DNA of 64,000 bases from Achromobacter spanius (GTDB taxonomy: Bacteria; Pseudomonadota; Gammaproteobacteria; Burkholderiales; Burkholderiaceae_B), in contig NZ_CP121261.1 of the NCBI RefSeq assembly GCF_029637605.1, forward strand, positions 3,906,001-3,970,000. The letters are read 5' to 3'. The notes under the pieces were generated by a model. It was not told where the DNA came from. It made no database searches and saw only the letters and a list, made by a program, of their open reading frames with translations. This document shows positions 25,314 through 33,883 of this stretch, piece after piece (the stretch's first letter is position 1; each line of letters starts with the position of its first letter). Both the position numbers and the translations under genes were made by a program.

Positions 25314-26493
25314 CGAATTCATCGGCGCAGCCAGGGGCCTGCCCTGCGCCATCTGGCTGCAAGTGGGCGCGGATCCGGAAGACCGGATTTGCGCCTGGGC
25401 CGGCCAGCCCGCCGCGCCCTCGCAGTGCATTGTCATCAGCGCCTTGCCGGACACCTGGCACAAGCTGATGACTCCCACCCCGCCCCCCGGCTACCACTCA
25501 TTCACCGCCGCGCATCGGCAGGCTCAGGGCCTGCGTGTCAAAGGCGACGCGCTGGCCATTGCGCAAGCACTGCATCCCCTGGAACGGCTGTTTGAAATCC
25601 TGCGCGGGCAGATCGAAGACGCAGCGCCCGACCTGCTTGATCGCTCCTGCATCGCCGGCCACTACGCCACGCTGGACCTGGGCGACACCCGCACTTCGCT
25701 CTACGTCGAAACCAGCGGCCTGGCCAACGGCCCGCCGCTCTTGATGCTGCATACCGCCGGCGCCGATTCACGCCAATACCACGCGCTGATGGCCGATGCC
25801 GAGCTGCGCGCCCAATGGCGGATGATGGCCTTCGACATGCCCGGCCATGGGCGCAGCATGCCCCTGCCCGGCCACGCCTGGACCGATACCGGGCTGACCC
25901 GCGAAGCCTATCTGCGCACCTGTCTGGCCGTGATCCGGCAACTGGCGGGCGCGCCCGTCGTCTTGCTTGGCTGCTCGATGGGCGCGGCGATGGCCCTGGT
26001 GATTGCCGCCCGCAGCCCGGCGGACGTGGCGGGCGTGGTGGCGCTGGAAGCGCCGGACAAGGCCGTTGGCCGCCGCACACCCATGCTGTGCCATCCCCAG
26101 GTGAATCAGGCGGCGCACAACCCGGCCTATGTGCGCGGGCTGATGGGCCCAGCCGCCACCTTGCAGGCGCGCCGCGAGGCGGCCTGGATCTATGCGCAAG
26201 GCGGCTACAACGTGTACGCCAACGACCTCTGCTTCTACAGCGAAGACTTCGACGCTTCCCTGCATCTGGACGGCCTGGACACGCGCGCGTTCGGTATATC
26301 GCTGCTGACGGGCGCCTACGACTATTCCGCCAGCCCGGAAGATTCTCGCCGCGTTGCGGCGCGGATTCCCGGCGCGCGCTTTACCGCCATGCCGGACCTG
26401 GGCCACTTCCCCATGGTGGAAAGCCCGCGGCGCCTGATGCACTACCTGAAGCCCGAACTCGACCACATCCGAACCATCCGAGGAATCGCATGA
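25258..26493 (+). CDS. SCP2-like domain fused to an alpha/beta hydrolase
   Basis: This is a 411-aa two-part protein. Residues 1-120 resemble a sterol-carrier-like (SCP2) fold (CAIWLQVGADPEDRICAWAG, GLRVKGDALAIAQALHPLERL). Residues about 130-411 form an alpha/beta hydrolase with the oxyanion stretch LLMLHTAGADSRQY, the nucleophile elbow GCSMG (S240) and the histidine in GHFPM (H383). The start is a GTG at 25258 with AAGAGGAGG upstream, inside the end of the regulator gene. It overlaps the metallo-hydrolase by 4 bases. It probably hydrolyses an ester or lactone imported by the neighbouring transporter. Confidence 0.85.
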   Translation: MKATVQELRAVAALAQQDSEFIGAARGLPCAIWLQVGADPEDRICAWAGQPAAPSQCIVISALPDTWHKLMTPTPPPGYHSFTAAHRQAQGLRVKGDALAIAQALHPLERLFEILRGQIEDAAPDLLDRSCIAGHYATLDLGDTRTSLYVETSGLANGPPLLMLHTAGADSRQYHALMADAELRAQWRMMAFDMPGHGRSMPLPGHAWTDTGLTREAYLRTCLAVIRQLAGAPVVLLGCSMGAAMALVIAARSPADVAGVVALEAPDKAVGRRTPMLCHPQVNQAAHNPAYVRGLMGPAATLQARREAAWIYAQGGYNVYANDLCFYSEDFDASLHLDGLDTRAFGISLLTGAYDYSASPEDSRRVAARIPGARFTAMPDLGHFPMVESPRRLMHYLKPELDHIRTIRGIA

Positions 26494-27293
26494 TGCTGCC
26501 TGAATACGAAGTCTATGCCCTGCGCTATGCCACCGTGGCGCGCCGCCGCGCGCAGAACTTCATCACGCCGCCCGATCCGCACGACGGCCCGATGCCCATG
26601 GATTATTTCGTCTGGGTCATACGCCGCGACCAGCGCGTCTGGCTGGTCGACACAGGCTTCAACCAAGCCGCCGCCGACGCACGCGGCCGCGAACTCCTGC
26701 GCTGCCCGATCGAGGCCTTGAAGACCTTGGGGCTGGCGCCCGAAGACATCCAGGACGTCATCGTCACGCACCTGCACTACGACCACGCCGGCAACCTTCG
26801 CAAACTGCCGCATGCCCGCCTGCATCTGCAGGAAAGCGAGCTGCACTATGCCTGCGGCTGCAACATGCGCTTCGACATGCTGCGCCACGCCTATGCGGTT
26901 GAAGACGTGCTTGATGTGGTGCGGGGCGTGTACGACAAGCGGGTGGCGTTCCATCACGGCCACGACGAAATTGCGCCAGGCCTGCAACTGCTGCACATCG
27001 GCGGACACACGCAGGGGCTGCAAGCGGTGCGGGTGCATACGGCGCGCGGCTGGATCGTGCTGGCCTCGGATGCCAGCCACTACTACGACAACATGGGCCT
27101 GGATGCGCCGTTTCCCATCGTGCTGAACGTGGCCGACATGCTGGCCGGGTACGAAACCTTGCTACGCCACGCCGAATCGCCGGACCACATCGTGCCGGGA
27201 CACGACCCGCTGGTTCGAAGCCGCTACCCCGGCATCGTTCAGGGCAACACCGAAGTCGTGGCGCTGCACCTGCCGTGCCTCCCTTCGGATTGA
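26490..27293 (+). CDS. MBL-fold metallo-hydrolase, N-acyl homoserine lactonase-like
   Basis: This 267-aa metallo-beta-lactamase-fold enzyme has the zinc motif THLHYDHAGN (H94, H96, D98, H99). Further ligands are in GGHTQG, SDASHYYDN and VPGHDP. The N-terminus (YEVYALRYATVARRRAQNFI) and length match the AHL-lactonase-like subgroup, in which many members act on other lactones. It is coupled by a 4-base overlap to the alpha/beta hydrolase. A catabolic lactonase is more likely than true quorum quenching, given its place in an importer operon. Confidence 0.88.
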   Translation: MMLPEYEVYALRYATVARRRAQNFITPPDPHDGPMPMDYFVWVIRRDQRVWLVDTGFNQAAADARGRELLRCPIEALKTLGLAPEDIQDVIVTHLHYDHAGNLRKLPHARLHLQESELHYACGCNMRFDMLRHAYAVEDVLDVVRGVYDKRVAFHHGHDEIAPGLQLLHIGGHTQGLQAVRVHTARGWIVLASDASHYYDNMGLDAPFPIVLNVADMLAGYETLLRHAESPDHIVPGHDPLVRSRYPGIVQGNTEVVALHLPCLPSD

Positions 27294-27297
27294 GCCC

Positions 27298-27780
27298 TTA
27301 CAGCGAATACCGGTACTCGCAATTCAGCGTGGCGGTCAACGGCGTTGCCGTCTGCACGCCCGTGGCCGAGCGTGGGCGGGGCGCGGTCAATTTGGCCTGG
27401 AAGGTACCTGAGCGGTCGCCGCTGTCGCTCGTCTTTTCCACCGCCATGGTCGCGGGCAGCGCGTGCAGCGTCAGCGCGGTGCCGGGGGATGGCACCAATA
27501 GCACGAACACCGATTGCGGAAAATCCGAGACCACGTAGCTGCCGTCGGTGGTGCTGTCGTTGAAGCTGAGCTGCGCGTCGAAGTAGCTCAGCGTCAGGTT
27601 CAGGTCTTCGGATGAAGGCGACGGGATGACGCCCTTCAAGGCCACCTTGCCGCTGTCCGACAGGCACGACAATTCGGCCGGGGCCGACCCGGCGTGGGCG
27701 GCTCCCGAAAGGGTCCCCCCGGCAAGGGCTGCCCCGATCAACACCATGCAGGACAAAAGCGAAAGCGCGCGTGCGGGCAT
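27298..27780 (-). CDS. Secreted hypothetical protein
   Basis: This 160-aa protein has a clear Sec signal peptide (residues about 1-30, ending AAHAG) and a small beta-rich mature part. The mature part has cysteines near its start (ELSCLSD) and its end (LNCEYRYSL), which could form one disulfide. I do not recognise a family. It converges with the metallo-hydrolase, 4 bases apart, and is separate from the aldolase gene by 114 bases with no evident signal in the gap. Function is unknown. Confidence 0.7.
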   Translation of the reverse strand: MPARALSLLSCMVLIGAALAGGTLSGAAHAGSAPAELSCLSDSGKVALKGVIPSPSSEDLNLTLSYFDAQLSFNDSTTDGSYVVSDFPQSVFVLLVPSPGTALTLHALPATMAVEKTSDSGDRSGTFQAKLTAPRPRSATGVQTATPLTATLNCEYRYSL

Positions 27781-27894
27781 GTGGGATTCCTTGCTGGGTC
27801 GGCGGGTGATGAAGCCGCCAAGTTTATGCGCAATTTCCGCCCTGCAATTTCTGCCGCAATGCCCGCCGCGCTTCCCCCCCGACCCGCGCGGCCT

Positions 27895-28680
27895 TCAATA
27901 GCGCAGTTGCGCGTCCCGTCCGGCCGAGGCCGCCTGCGCCAGCGCCCGCGTAATGATGCTGGTGGACACGTTGGCGAAATAGCGGGCGCCCATTGCGCCG
28001 TACTTTGCTTCGTCCTCAGGCGTCAGCGCAATGATGCCGGGGCATTTTCCGGCTGATGCAATGGCCTTCAAGCCCTGCTCGATGGCCTGCTGCACGGGCG
28101 CGGCCGTCCAGTCGCTGCCATGGCCCATCGCGTGGGCCAGGTCATTGGGGCCGATGAAGACCGCATCCACGCCCTCCACCGCCGCGATCTCCGCCGCCAC
28201 GGCAATGGCTTCGGGGGTTTCGATCATGGCGATAAAGCCGATGCCGTCGTTGCTGCGCTGCGTGTGCCCTGCCCCGCCGAACGCGCCATAGCCGGCCGCG
28301 CGCGTGCTGAAGGCGCTGCCACGGCGGCCCAGGGGCGGGTAATGCACCATGGCCGCCAGCCGCCGCGCCTGCTCGGCGCTTTCCACCATGGGCACCTGCA
28401 CCGCGCTGGCCCCCATGTCCAGCACGCGCGGCAGGTCGTGTTCAAAGCAGCGCACCACCGGCACGATGCCCGCCGCGCGGGCGGCGCGCAGCATGTGTTC
28501 GGTGGTGCCGAGATCAGCGCTGCCGTGTTCGTTATCAAGAATGATGAAATCAAAACCGGCATACGCGCACATCTCCACGATGGCCGGGCTGGGCAGCCCG
28601 TTGAACAAGCCGCGCAAGGGCTTGCCGCTGCGCAGCATGTCCGGCAGGCGGCCGTCCAGGGGATGGTGGGAAGGGGTCAT
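27895..28680 (-). CDS. HpcH/HpaI family aldolase
   Basis: This 261-aa class II pyruvate-type aldolase cleaves 2-keto-3-deoxy or 4-hydroxy-2-oxo acids into pyruvate and an aldehyde. Visible motifs are IILDNEHGSADL, VQVPMVESAEQARRLAAMVH, FIAMIETPEA (metal glutamate) and AVFIGPNDLAHAMG (metal aspartate). The length is normal (250-265 aa). It is the last gene of a same-strand cluster with a Bug protein, a LacI regulator, an SDR and a HisD-like dehydrogenase. It probably performs the final cleavage of that pathway. Confidence 0.9.
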   Translation of the reverse strand: MTPSHHPLDGRLPDMLRSGKPLRGLFNGLPSPAIVEMCAYAGFDFIILDNEHGSADLGTTEHMLRAARAAGIVPVVRCFEHDLPRVLDMGASAVQVPMVESAEQARRLAAMVHYPPLGRRGSAFSTRAAGYGAFGGAGHTQRSNDGIGFIAMIETPEAIAVAAEIAAVEGVDAVFIGPNDLAHAMGHGSDWTAAPVQQAIEQGLKAIASAGKCPGIIALTPEDEAKYGAMGARYFANVSTSIITRALAQAASAGRDAQLRY

Positions 28681-28711
28681 GGAAGTCTCCTGCGATGGCT
28701 GGGAAAAGCGA

Positions 28712-29698
28712 TCAGTCTGCCTGGATACCGGCAGCCTTGATCACTTTGCCCCATTTCTCGATTTCGCTGCGCTGAAATTGCGAGAACGCCGCCGAGCCGC
28801 GCCCGTCCGGCGCCACGCCCAGCGTCAGCAGCTTGGCGCGCACTTCAGGCGTTTTCACGATGGCCGCGATTTCGCGCGCCAGTCGGTCCACCACGGGCTT
28901 GGGCGTGCCGGCAGGCGCGAAGATGCCTTGCCAGGACTGCATTTCAAAGCCGGGCAAGCCCAGTTCGGCCAAGGGCTTCACGCCCGGCAGGTCGGCCAGC
29001 GGCGCGGCGGACGTCACGCCCAGCACCTTGACGCGCTTGGCGTCGATCATCGGGCGCGCGGCGGCCACGGTTTCAAAGACCATGTCGATCTGCCCGCCAA
29101 TCAAGTCCACCATGGATTGCGAGCCGCCCTTGTAGACGATCTGGCGCAATTGCGTGCCGGAGATGGACTGGAACAGCTGACCCGACAGATGTTGCGAGGT
29201 GCCCGCGCCCGCCGTGCCATAGGTCAGCGTGTCCGGCTTGGCGCGCGCCGCATCGATCACCTGCTGCACCGTGTTGAAGGGGCTGTCGGCACGCACCACC
29301 AGCGCGTTGCTGACCATGCCCACCAGGGCAATCGGCGTGAAGTCCTTGACCGGGTCGTAGCCCAGCTTTTTGATGAAGAACGGGTTGACGGCGTGCGTGG
29401 TGATGGTGCCACCTTCGATCGTGTAGCCGTCGGGCTCGGCGCGCGCGGTCAACTGCGTGCCCACGATGCCGGATACGCCCGGCTTGTTTTCAACGATGAC
29501 GGATTGCCCCAGCCGCGCGCTCAGTTGCTCGGCCATCAGGCGCGCCACGCCGTCAGACACGCCCCCGGGTGAGAACGGCACGATGTATCGGATGTTCTTG
29601 GTGGGCCAGGCGGCGGCGTCGCCTTGGGCGTGGGCCAGGGTGGCGGTCAGGCCGAACGCCGCGACGGCGCTCAGGGTACGGATGAAAATGCTGCGCAT
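28712..29698 (-). CDS. Bug family tripartite tricarboxylate transporter substrate-binding protein
   Basis: This 328-aa periplasmic protein has a signal peptide (MRSIFIRTLSAVAAFGLTAT, cut after AHA). Bug motifs are AWPTKNIRYIVPFSPGGVSD, VVENKPGVSGIVG, GTAGAGTSQHLSG and the C-terminal GVAPDGRGSAAFSQFQRSE. The start is the ATG at 29698. It lies 31 bases upstream of the aldolase and 79 bases downstream of the LacI gene on the same strand. It may deliver the pathway substrate or act as a sensor; no TctAB subunits are nearby. Confidence 0.92.
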   Translation of the reverse strand: MRSIFIRTLSAVAAFGLTATLAHAQGDAAAWPTKNIRYIVPFSPGGVSDGVARLMAEQLSARLGQSVIVENKPGVSGIVGTQLTARAEPDGYTIEGGTITTHAVNPFFIKKLGYDPVKDFTPIALVGMVSNALVVRADSPFNTVQQVIDAARAKPDTLTYGTAGAGTSQHLSGQLFQSISGTQLRQIVYKGGSQSMVDLIGGQIDMVFETVAAARPMIDAKRVKVLGVTSAAPLADLPGVKPLAELGLPGFEMQSWQGIFAPAGTPKPVVDRLAREIAAIVKTPEVRAKLLTLGVAPDGRGSAAFSQFQRSEIEKWGKVIKAAGIQAD

Positions 29699-29777
29699 GG
29701 GTATGTCTCCTGCTGAGTGTGTTGAGCGCATCTGTTGCGCGCTTTGCGTTGTTGCCGGTAAAAAAATCAAAGGGAAA

Positions 29778-30800
29778 TCAGGGTCCTGCGCGGACGGTGG
29801 CGCGTTCCATCAAGGTGCAGGGCACGACGATGTCGCGCGGTCGTAGTTCGGCGTGCATCTGTTCGCGCAGCAAGGCCACGGTCGCGTCCACCATGGGTTC
29901 GACCTGCTGGCGTATCGTCGTCAGGCGGTAAGCGCCCCATGCCGCTTGCGGCACATCGTCGAAACCCACCACGGCCACGTCTTGCGGCACGCGCACGCCA
30001 AGCTCCTGGCGTAGTACATCCAAGGCCGCGATCGCCATGTGGTCGTTGCCGGCAAAGAGCGCGTCGGGCGCGATGGACGCATCGTCGGCAAACAGCCGGC
30101 GCACCGCCTCCTGCGCGCGGTCAAAGTCGTAGTGCCCCACCTCGCGGCGGTGCAGCGCGTGGCCCAGTTCATGCAGGCCGTCGACAAAGCCGCGTTCGCG
30201 TTCGATGCTGGTCGATGAATCTTCCAGGCCCGCCAGATAGGCAAAGCGCCGGTAGCCGCGTTCCACCAACAAGCGCGCCGCCATCTGGCCGCCCGCGTAG
30301 TTGTCGGACGTGACCGAGCTGCTGGCGTACCGCGCCAACCCGCCCAGAATGGAAACGCGGTTGAACTGCACCACCGGCACGCCGACCTCGGCGCAACTGC
30401 GCGCCACGTTCGAGGACAACATGGCGGACGCCATGACGATGCCGTCCACCTGGTATTGCAAAATTTCCGCCAGCACCCCGTCGGCCGCCTCATCGACTTC
30501 GGCGATGAACATCAGCACGTGATAGCCCTCTTTCTGCAGCTTCTGCGACAGCTTCTCGATGACCAGCGGATAGAACTGGTTTTCCAGATAGCTCATCACC
30601 AGGGCCACGATGCGGCTGCGCCGCGTGATCAGGCTGCGGGCCAGCGCGTTGGGCCGGTAGCCCAGCTTCTGCGCCGCCGCCAGCACCTTGCGGCGCGTGG
30701 CTTCCGACACGCTGGCCCCCGGCGTAAAGGTGCGGCTGACGGCGGACTGGGACACGTCCGCCAGGTCCGCCACGTCTTGTGCGCGGGGCGCGGTCTTCAT
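29778..30800 (-). CDS. LacI family transcriptional regulator
   Basis: This 340-aa repressor has the LacI helix-turn-helix at residues about 8-30 (AQDVADLADVSQSAVSRTFT) and the hinge YRPNALARSLITRRS. A periplasmic-binding-like effector domain follows. The start at 30800 overlaps the SDR stop as ATGA; a start 12 bases upstream is possible. It sits inside the operon it probably controls. The perfect TTGCATACGTATGCAA palindrome in front of the HisD-like gene is a textbook LacI-type site with a central CG step. Confidence 0.93.
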   Translation of the reverse strand: MKTAPRAQDVADLADVSQSAVSRTFTPGASVSEATRRKVLAAAQKLGYRPNALARSLITRRSRIVALVMSYLENQFYPLVIEKLSQKLQKEGYHVLMFIAEVDEAADGVLAEILQYQVDGIVMASAMLSSNVARSCAEVGVPVVQFNRVSILGGLARYASSSVTSDNYAGGQMAARLLVERGYRRFAYLAGLEDSSTSIERERGFVDGLHELGHALHRREVGHYDFDRAQEAVRRLFADDASIAPDALFAGNDHMAIAALDVLRQELGVRVPQDVAVVGFDDVPQAAWGAYRLTTIRQQVEPMVDATVALLREQMHAELRPRDIVVPCTLMERATVRAGP

Positions 30801-31564
30801 GCGGCCGTCCATCCCGCGTCCAGCATCAGCGCGCTGCCCGTCATCAGGCTGGACGCCTCGCTGGCCAGGAACACAATGGCGCCCATCACTTCTTCCAGCC
30901 GTCCGACGCGGCCCAGCGCGTTGCGCGCGCAGACCCAATCGCGAAAGCCGGGCTGCTCCAGCATGCCGGCGGTCATGGGGGTTTCGATGAAGGTCGGGCA
31001 CACGGTATTCACGCGGATGCCCGCCCCACCCACTTCCCACGCCAGCGCGCGCGTCATGCCTTCCAGCGCGTGCTTGCTGGCGCAGTACAAGGTGCGGCGG
31101 GGGCTGCCCACATGCCCCATCTGCGACGACACGTTGATGATCGACCCCGGCTGGCCTTCCTTGAGCAGGCGGCGCCCCACCGCGCGGCTCATGTAAAACG
31201 CTGCCTTGACGTTCAGGTCCAGCACCGCGTCGATATCCTCGTCGGACTGCTCCACCAAGGGCTTGGGGCGATTCATGCCGGCGTTGTTCACCAGGATGTC
31301 GAAGGGGTCGGCTTGCGCCACCGCAGCGTCCACAGCAGCAGAGTCCGTCACGTCCAATATCAGCGGCGCGCAGCCGATGCCTTCCGCGCGCAAGGCCTCA
31401 CAGACTTGCAGCAATTCAGGCTCGCGGCGCGCCGCCACGGTCACGTGCGCACCGGCGCGCCCCAGTGCGGCGGCGGCAGCCAGGCCGATGCCGCCGCTGC
31501 CGCCCGTCACCAGGGCACGGCGTCCGTCCAGACGGAAGTCGGGTCCTTTGGGCAGCGCAATCAT
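30797..31564 (-). CDS. SDR family oxidoreductase
   Basis: This 255-aa classical short-chain dehydrogenase has the cofactor motif [13 protein letters not shown] (residues about 17-29), NNAGMNRP, the catalytic serine in INVSSQMG and YCASKHA (YxxxK). The N-terminal AARREPE pattern (arginine after beta2) suggests NADP is possible. It overlaps the HisD-like gene upstream and the LacI gene downstream, each by 4 bases. It probably oxidises a polyol or hydroxyacid step in the same route. Confidence 0.9.
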   Translation of the reverse strand: MIALPKGPDFRLDGRRALVTGGSGGIGLAAAAALGRAGAHVTVAARREPELLQVCEALRAEGIGCAPLILDVTDSAAVDAAVAQADPFDILVNNAGMNRPKPLVEQSDEDIDAVLDLNVKAAFYMSRAVGRRLLKEGQPGSIINVSSQMGHVGSPRRTLYCASKHALEGMTRALAWEVGGAGIRVNTVCPTFIETPMTAGMLEQPGFRDWVCARNALGRVGRLEEVMGAIVFLASEASSLMTGSALMLDAGWTAA

Positions 31565-32880
31565 GCCTGCGCCTCAACGGGCTGATACCAGGGCAGGTCG
31601 GGCCGGTCGCCATAGCGGCGCACGCGGATGTTGGCCTGTTCGCCGTGGCCGGCGAAATTCTCCATATGGCACAGGCGCGAGCAGTACTCGCCCATCGTCG
31701 CGCTGGCGGCGTCGGTCAGCACGCGCTGGTAGGTGCAGGTCTTCAAGAACTTGCCCACCCACAAGCCGCCGGTGTAGCGCGCGTTGCGGTTGGTCGGCAG
31801 CGTGTGGTTGGTGCCGATCACCTTGTCGCCGAAGCTGACGTTGGTGCGCGGGCCCAGGAACAGCGCGCCGTAGTTGGTCATGTTGTGCAGGAAGTAGTCG
31901 GGGTCGCGGGTCATGACCTGTACGTGCTCGAAAGCCAGTTCATCGGCCACTTGCAGCATTTCCTCGATCGTGTCGCAGACGATGACCTCGCCGCAATCCG
32001 CCCAGGCCTGCGACGCGATGCCGGCGGTGGGCAGGATGGCCAGTTGGCGTTCGACTTCGGCCAGGGTGTCCTGCGCCAGTTGTTCACTGTTGGTCAGCAG
32101 CACGGCGGGTGAGGTGGGGCCGTGCTCGGCCTGCCCCAGCAGGTCCACCGCGCACAATTCGCCGTCCACGCTGTCGTCCGCGATCACCAGCGTTTCAGTG
32201 GGGCCGGCAAACAGGTCGATACCCACGCGCCCGTACAGTTGCCGCTTGGCCTCGGCCACGAACATATTGCCCGGCCCGACCAGCATGTCCACGGGCGCCA
32301 CGCTGGGCGTGCCCACCGCCATCGCCACCACGGCCTGCACGCCGCCCAGCACCAGGATCTCGTCCGCGCCGGCCATGTCCATGGCGGTCACGATGGCCGG
32401 ATGCGGCTTGCCTTGATACGGCGGCGCGGTCGACACAATGCGCTTCACCCCCGCCACCTTGGCGGTCAGCACGCTCATGTGCGCAGAAGCCAGAAGCGGA
32501 TACTTGCCGCCCGGGATGTAGCAACCCACCGCGTTCATCGGCACGTGCTTGTGGCCCAGCACCACGCCGGGATACGTTTCCACTTCCACGTCGCGCATCG
32601 AATCGCGCTGGATCTGGGCAAAGTTGCGCACCTGGGATTGGGCGAACGCGATGTCCTCGATTTCCCGCGCCGACAACTGCTTGCGGGCGGCTTCGATTTC
32701 CGCGCGCGACAGGCGGAAGTCCGCCGGATCCCAATTGTCGAACTTGCGGCTGTAGTCGCGCACGGCGTCGTCGCCGCGTGTCTCGATGTCGCGGATGATG
32801 GCTTCGACGGTGGCGCGTACCTTGGCGTCATCGTCGGTTTTTACGGCGGCGGTGCGGCCGCGCTTCAGATAGCGAATCAT
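31561..32880 (-). CDS. Histidinol dehydrogenase family protein, catabolic paralogue (HpsN-like)
   Basis: This 439-aa NAD-dependent dehydrogenase has the HisD fold. Motifs are [52 protein letters not shown] (zinc and catalytic EH), FEHVQVMT and [20 protein letters not shown]. True HisD has HVLPTxGxAR at the last site. Here the variant and the MIRYLKRG start resemble HpsN-type sulfopropanediol/polyol dehydrogenases. No histidine genes are nearby, and the operon contains an SDR, an aldolase and a Bug protein. The ATG at 32880 is chosen; longer frames overlap the GDPD gene. Confidence 0.87.
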   Translation of the reverse strand: MIRYLKRGRTAAVKTDDDAKVRATVEAIIRDIETRGDDAVRDYSRKFDNWDPADFRLSRAEIEAARKQLSAREIEDIAFAQSQVRNFAQIQRDSMRDVEVETYPGVVLGHKHVPMNAVGCYIPGGKYPLLASAHMSVLTAKVAGVKRIVSTAPPYQGKPHPAIVTAMDMAGADEILVLGGVQAVVAMAVGTPSVAPVDMLVGPGNMFVAEAKRQLYGRVGIDLFAGPTETLVIADDSVDGELCAVDLLGQAEHGPTSPAVLLTNSEQLAQDTLAEVERQLAILPTAGIASQAWADCGEVIVCDTIEEMLQVADELAFEHVQVMTRDPDYFLHNMTNYGALFLGPRTNVSFGDKVIGTNHTLPTNRNARYTGGLWVGKFLKTCTYQRVLTDAASATMGEYCSRLCHMENFAGHGEQANIRVRRYGDRPDLPWYQPVEAQA

Positions 32881-32937
32881 GGTTTTCTGGCCCTGCAATC
32901 GTGAGTGGTTCAACAAAGTGAGGCCACTTTCGAAGGC

Positions 32938-32953
32938 TTGCATACGTATGCAA
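32938..32953. promoter_or_regulatory. Perfect 16-bp LacI-type operator
   Basis: TTGCATACGTATGCAA is a perfect palindrome with the central CG typical of LacI-family operators. It lies 58-73 bases upstream of the HisD-like gene, the first gene of an operon that includes a LacI regulator. Autoregulated repression by that protein is the simple reading. Confidence 0.8.
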
Positions 32954-32986
32954 ATAGGGAGAAACCCGGATAAGGAACGCCGCCGC

Positions 32987-33883
32987 TTAGCCGCCCATCG
33001 CCCGGCAAAACGCCTGCGCGTCGCCGTCGATGATGACGCCCGACGGCAGATAGCCTTCGCGCTGCCTGGTCGCGCGCAGTTGCTGCGCCAGGGCCGCGTC
33101 GCCGCCCACCGCGTACACGAAGACGCGCACCGATTGCGCCGCCGCGTCGCGCAGCAATTGCGGGTTGGCGGCAAGCGTCATGGCGTCCACATGCACACCC
33201 ACGGGCGCGCCGACCGTGGCGGCCAGGTTGGCCAGCCATGGCCGGGTGAGCTTGGGCGCCGTGGCGCGCTGCGACACGTACTTGCCCAGCGGATTCGCGC
33301 TGACGGATTCCGCATGGCGCGGGTCGAACACGATCAAGCCCAGATAGCCCTGCGGGTCCGTGCCGCGCACGCAGCGCAGCGCTTCGGGAAACGCCGACGT
33401 AATCATCCAGTTGCCATGCGGCAGCGCCTGCTGCAGGTTGGCAACCAGCTTGCCCACCGGCGCGCAGTCGCGGTAGACAACCTTGAGTTCGGCGTTGAAC
33501 GTCTTGGCCGGCTGCGTGGCCGCGACTTGCAGGGCGTCGTCCAGGAACGGTGGCGGCTGCCCGCCGCCCTGCCCCGTCAGCTTGGCACCGCGCCAGTCCG
33601 CGCTGCTCAGTTGCAGCACCGCGCGGCGGCCGACGCCGCTTACCGTCCTGCCCGTCAGCAGGTCGTGATGCAGGACCCAGCGGCCGTCCTTCAGGCGCTG
33701 CATGTCGATTTCCACGCCGTCCCAGCCGCCCGCATACGCCGCGCGGATGGACGCCAGCGAATTCTCGGGCAGCGTGGGCGCGCCGCGATGCGCGTGCACC
33801 TGCATGCCCAGGCAAGCCGCGCCGGCGTCCGCCCAGGGCAATATCGCGGCCAGCGCCGCGACCATCAAGCGCCTAGCTTGCAT
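32987..33883 (-). CDS. Exported glycerophosphodiester phosphodiesterase family protein
   Basis: This 298-aa protein has an N-terminal signal (residues 1-22, [20 protein letters not shown]). The GDPD core is [20 protein letters not shown] (HRG, PEN), [12 protein letters not shown] (metal ExD) and WVLHHD. These are the catalytic residues for Ca-dependent cleavage of glycerophosphodiesters in the periplasm. The start at 33883 overlaps the stop of the 533-aa membrane protein by 11 bases, so the two are coupled. The frame upstream of 33883 lies in that gene and is not used. Lipid-head-group turnover or envelope signalling is a possible role. Confidence 0.88.
   Translation of the reverse strand: MQARRLMVAALAAILPWADAGAACLGMQVHAHRGAPTLPENSLASIRAAYAGGWDGVEIDMQRLKDGRWVLHHDLLTGRTVSGVGRRAVLQLSSADWRGAKLTGQGGGQPPPFLDDALQVAATQPAKTFNAELKVVYRDCAPVGKLVANLQQALPHGNWMITSAFPEALRCVRGTDPQGYLGLIVFDPRHAESVSANPLGKYVSQRATAPKLTRPWLANLAATVGAPVGVHVDAMTLAANPQLLRDAAAQSVRVFVYAVGGDAALAQQLRATRQREGYLPSGVIIDGDAQAFCRAMGG

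Noticed and set aside
26490..27293. True quorum-quenching AHL lactonase
   Set aside because: The zinc motif fits, but the gene is coupled to a catabolic hydrolase and an importer. No acyl-homoserine lactone system is nearby, so a catabolic lactonase is more likely.
31561..32880. hisD of histidine biosynthesis
   Set aside because: No other his genes are present, the end motif differs from HVLPTxGxAR, and the operon is catabolic with a LacI regulator.
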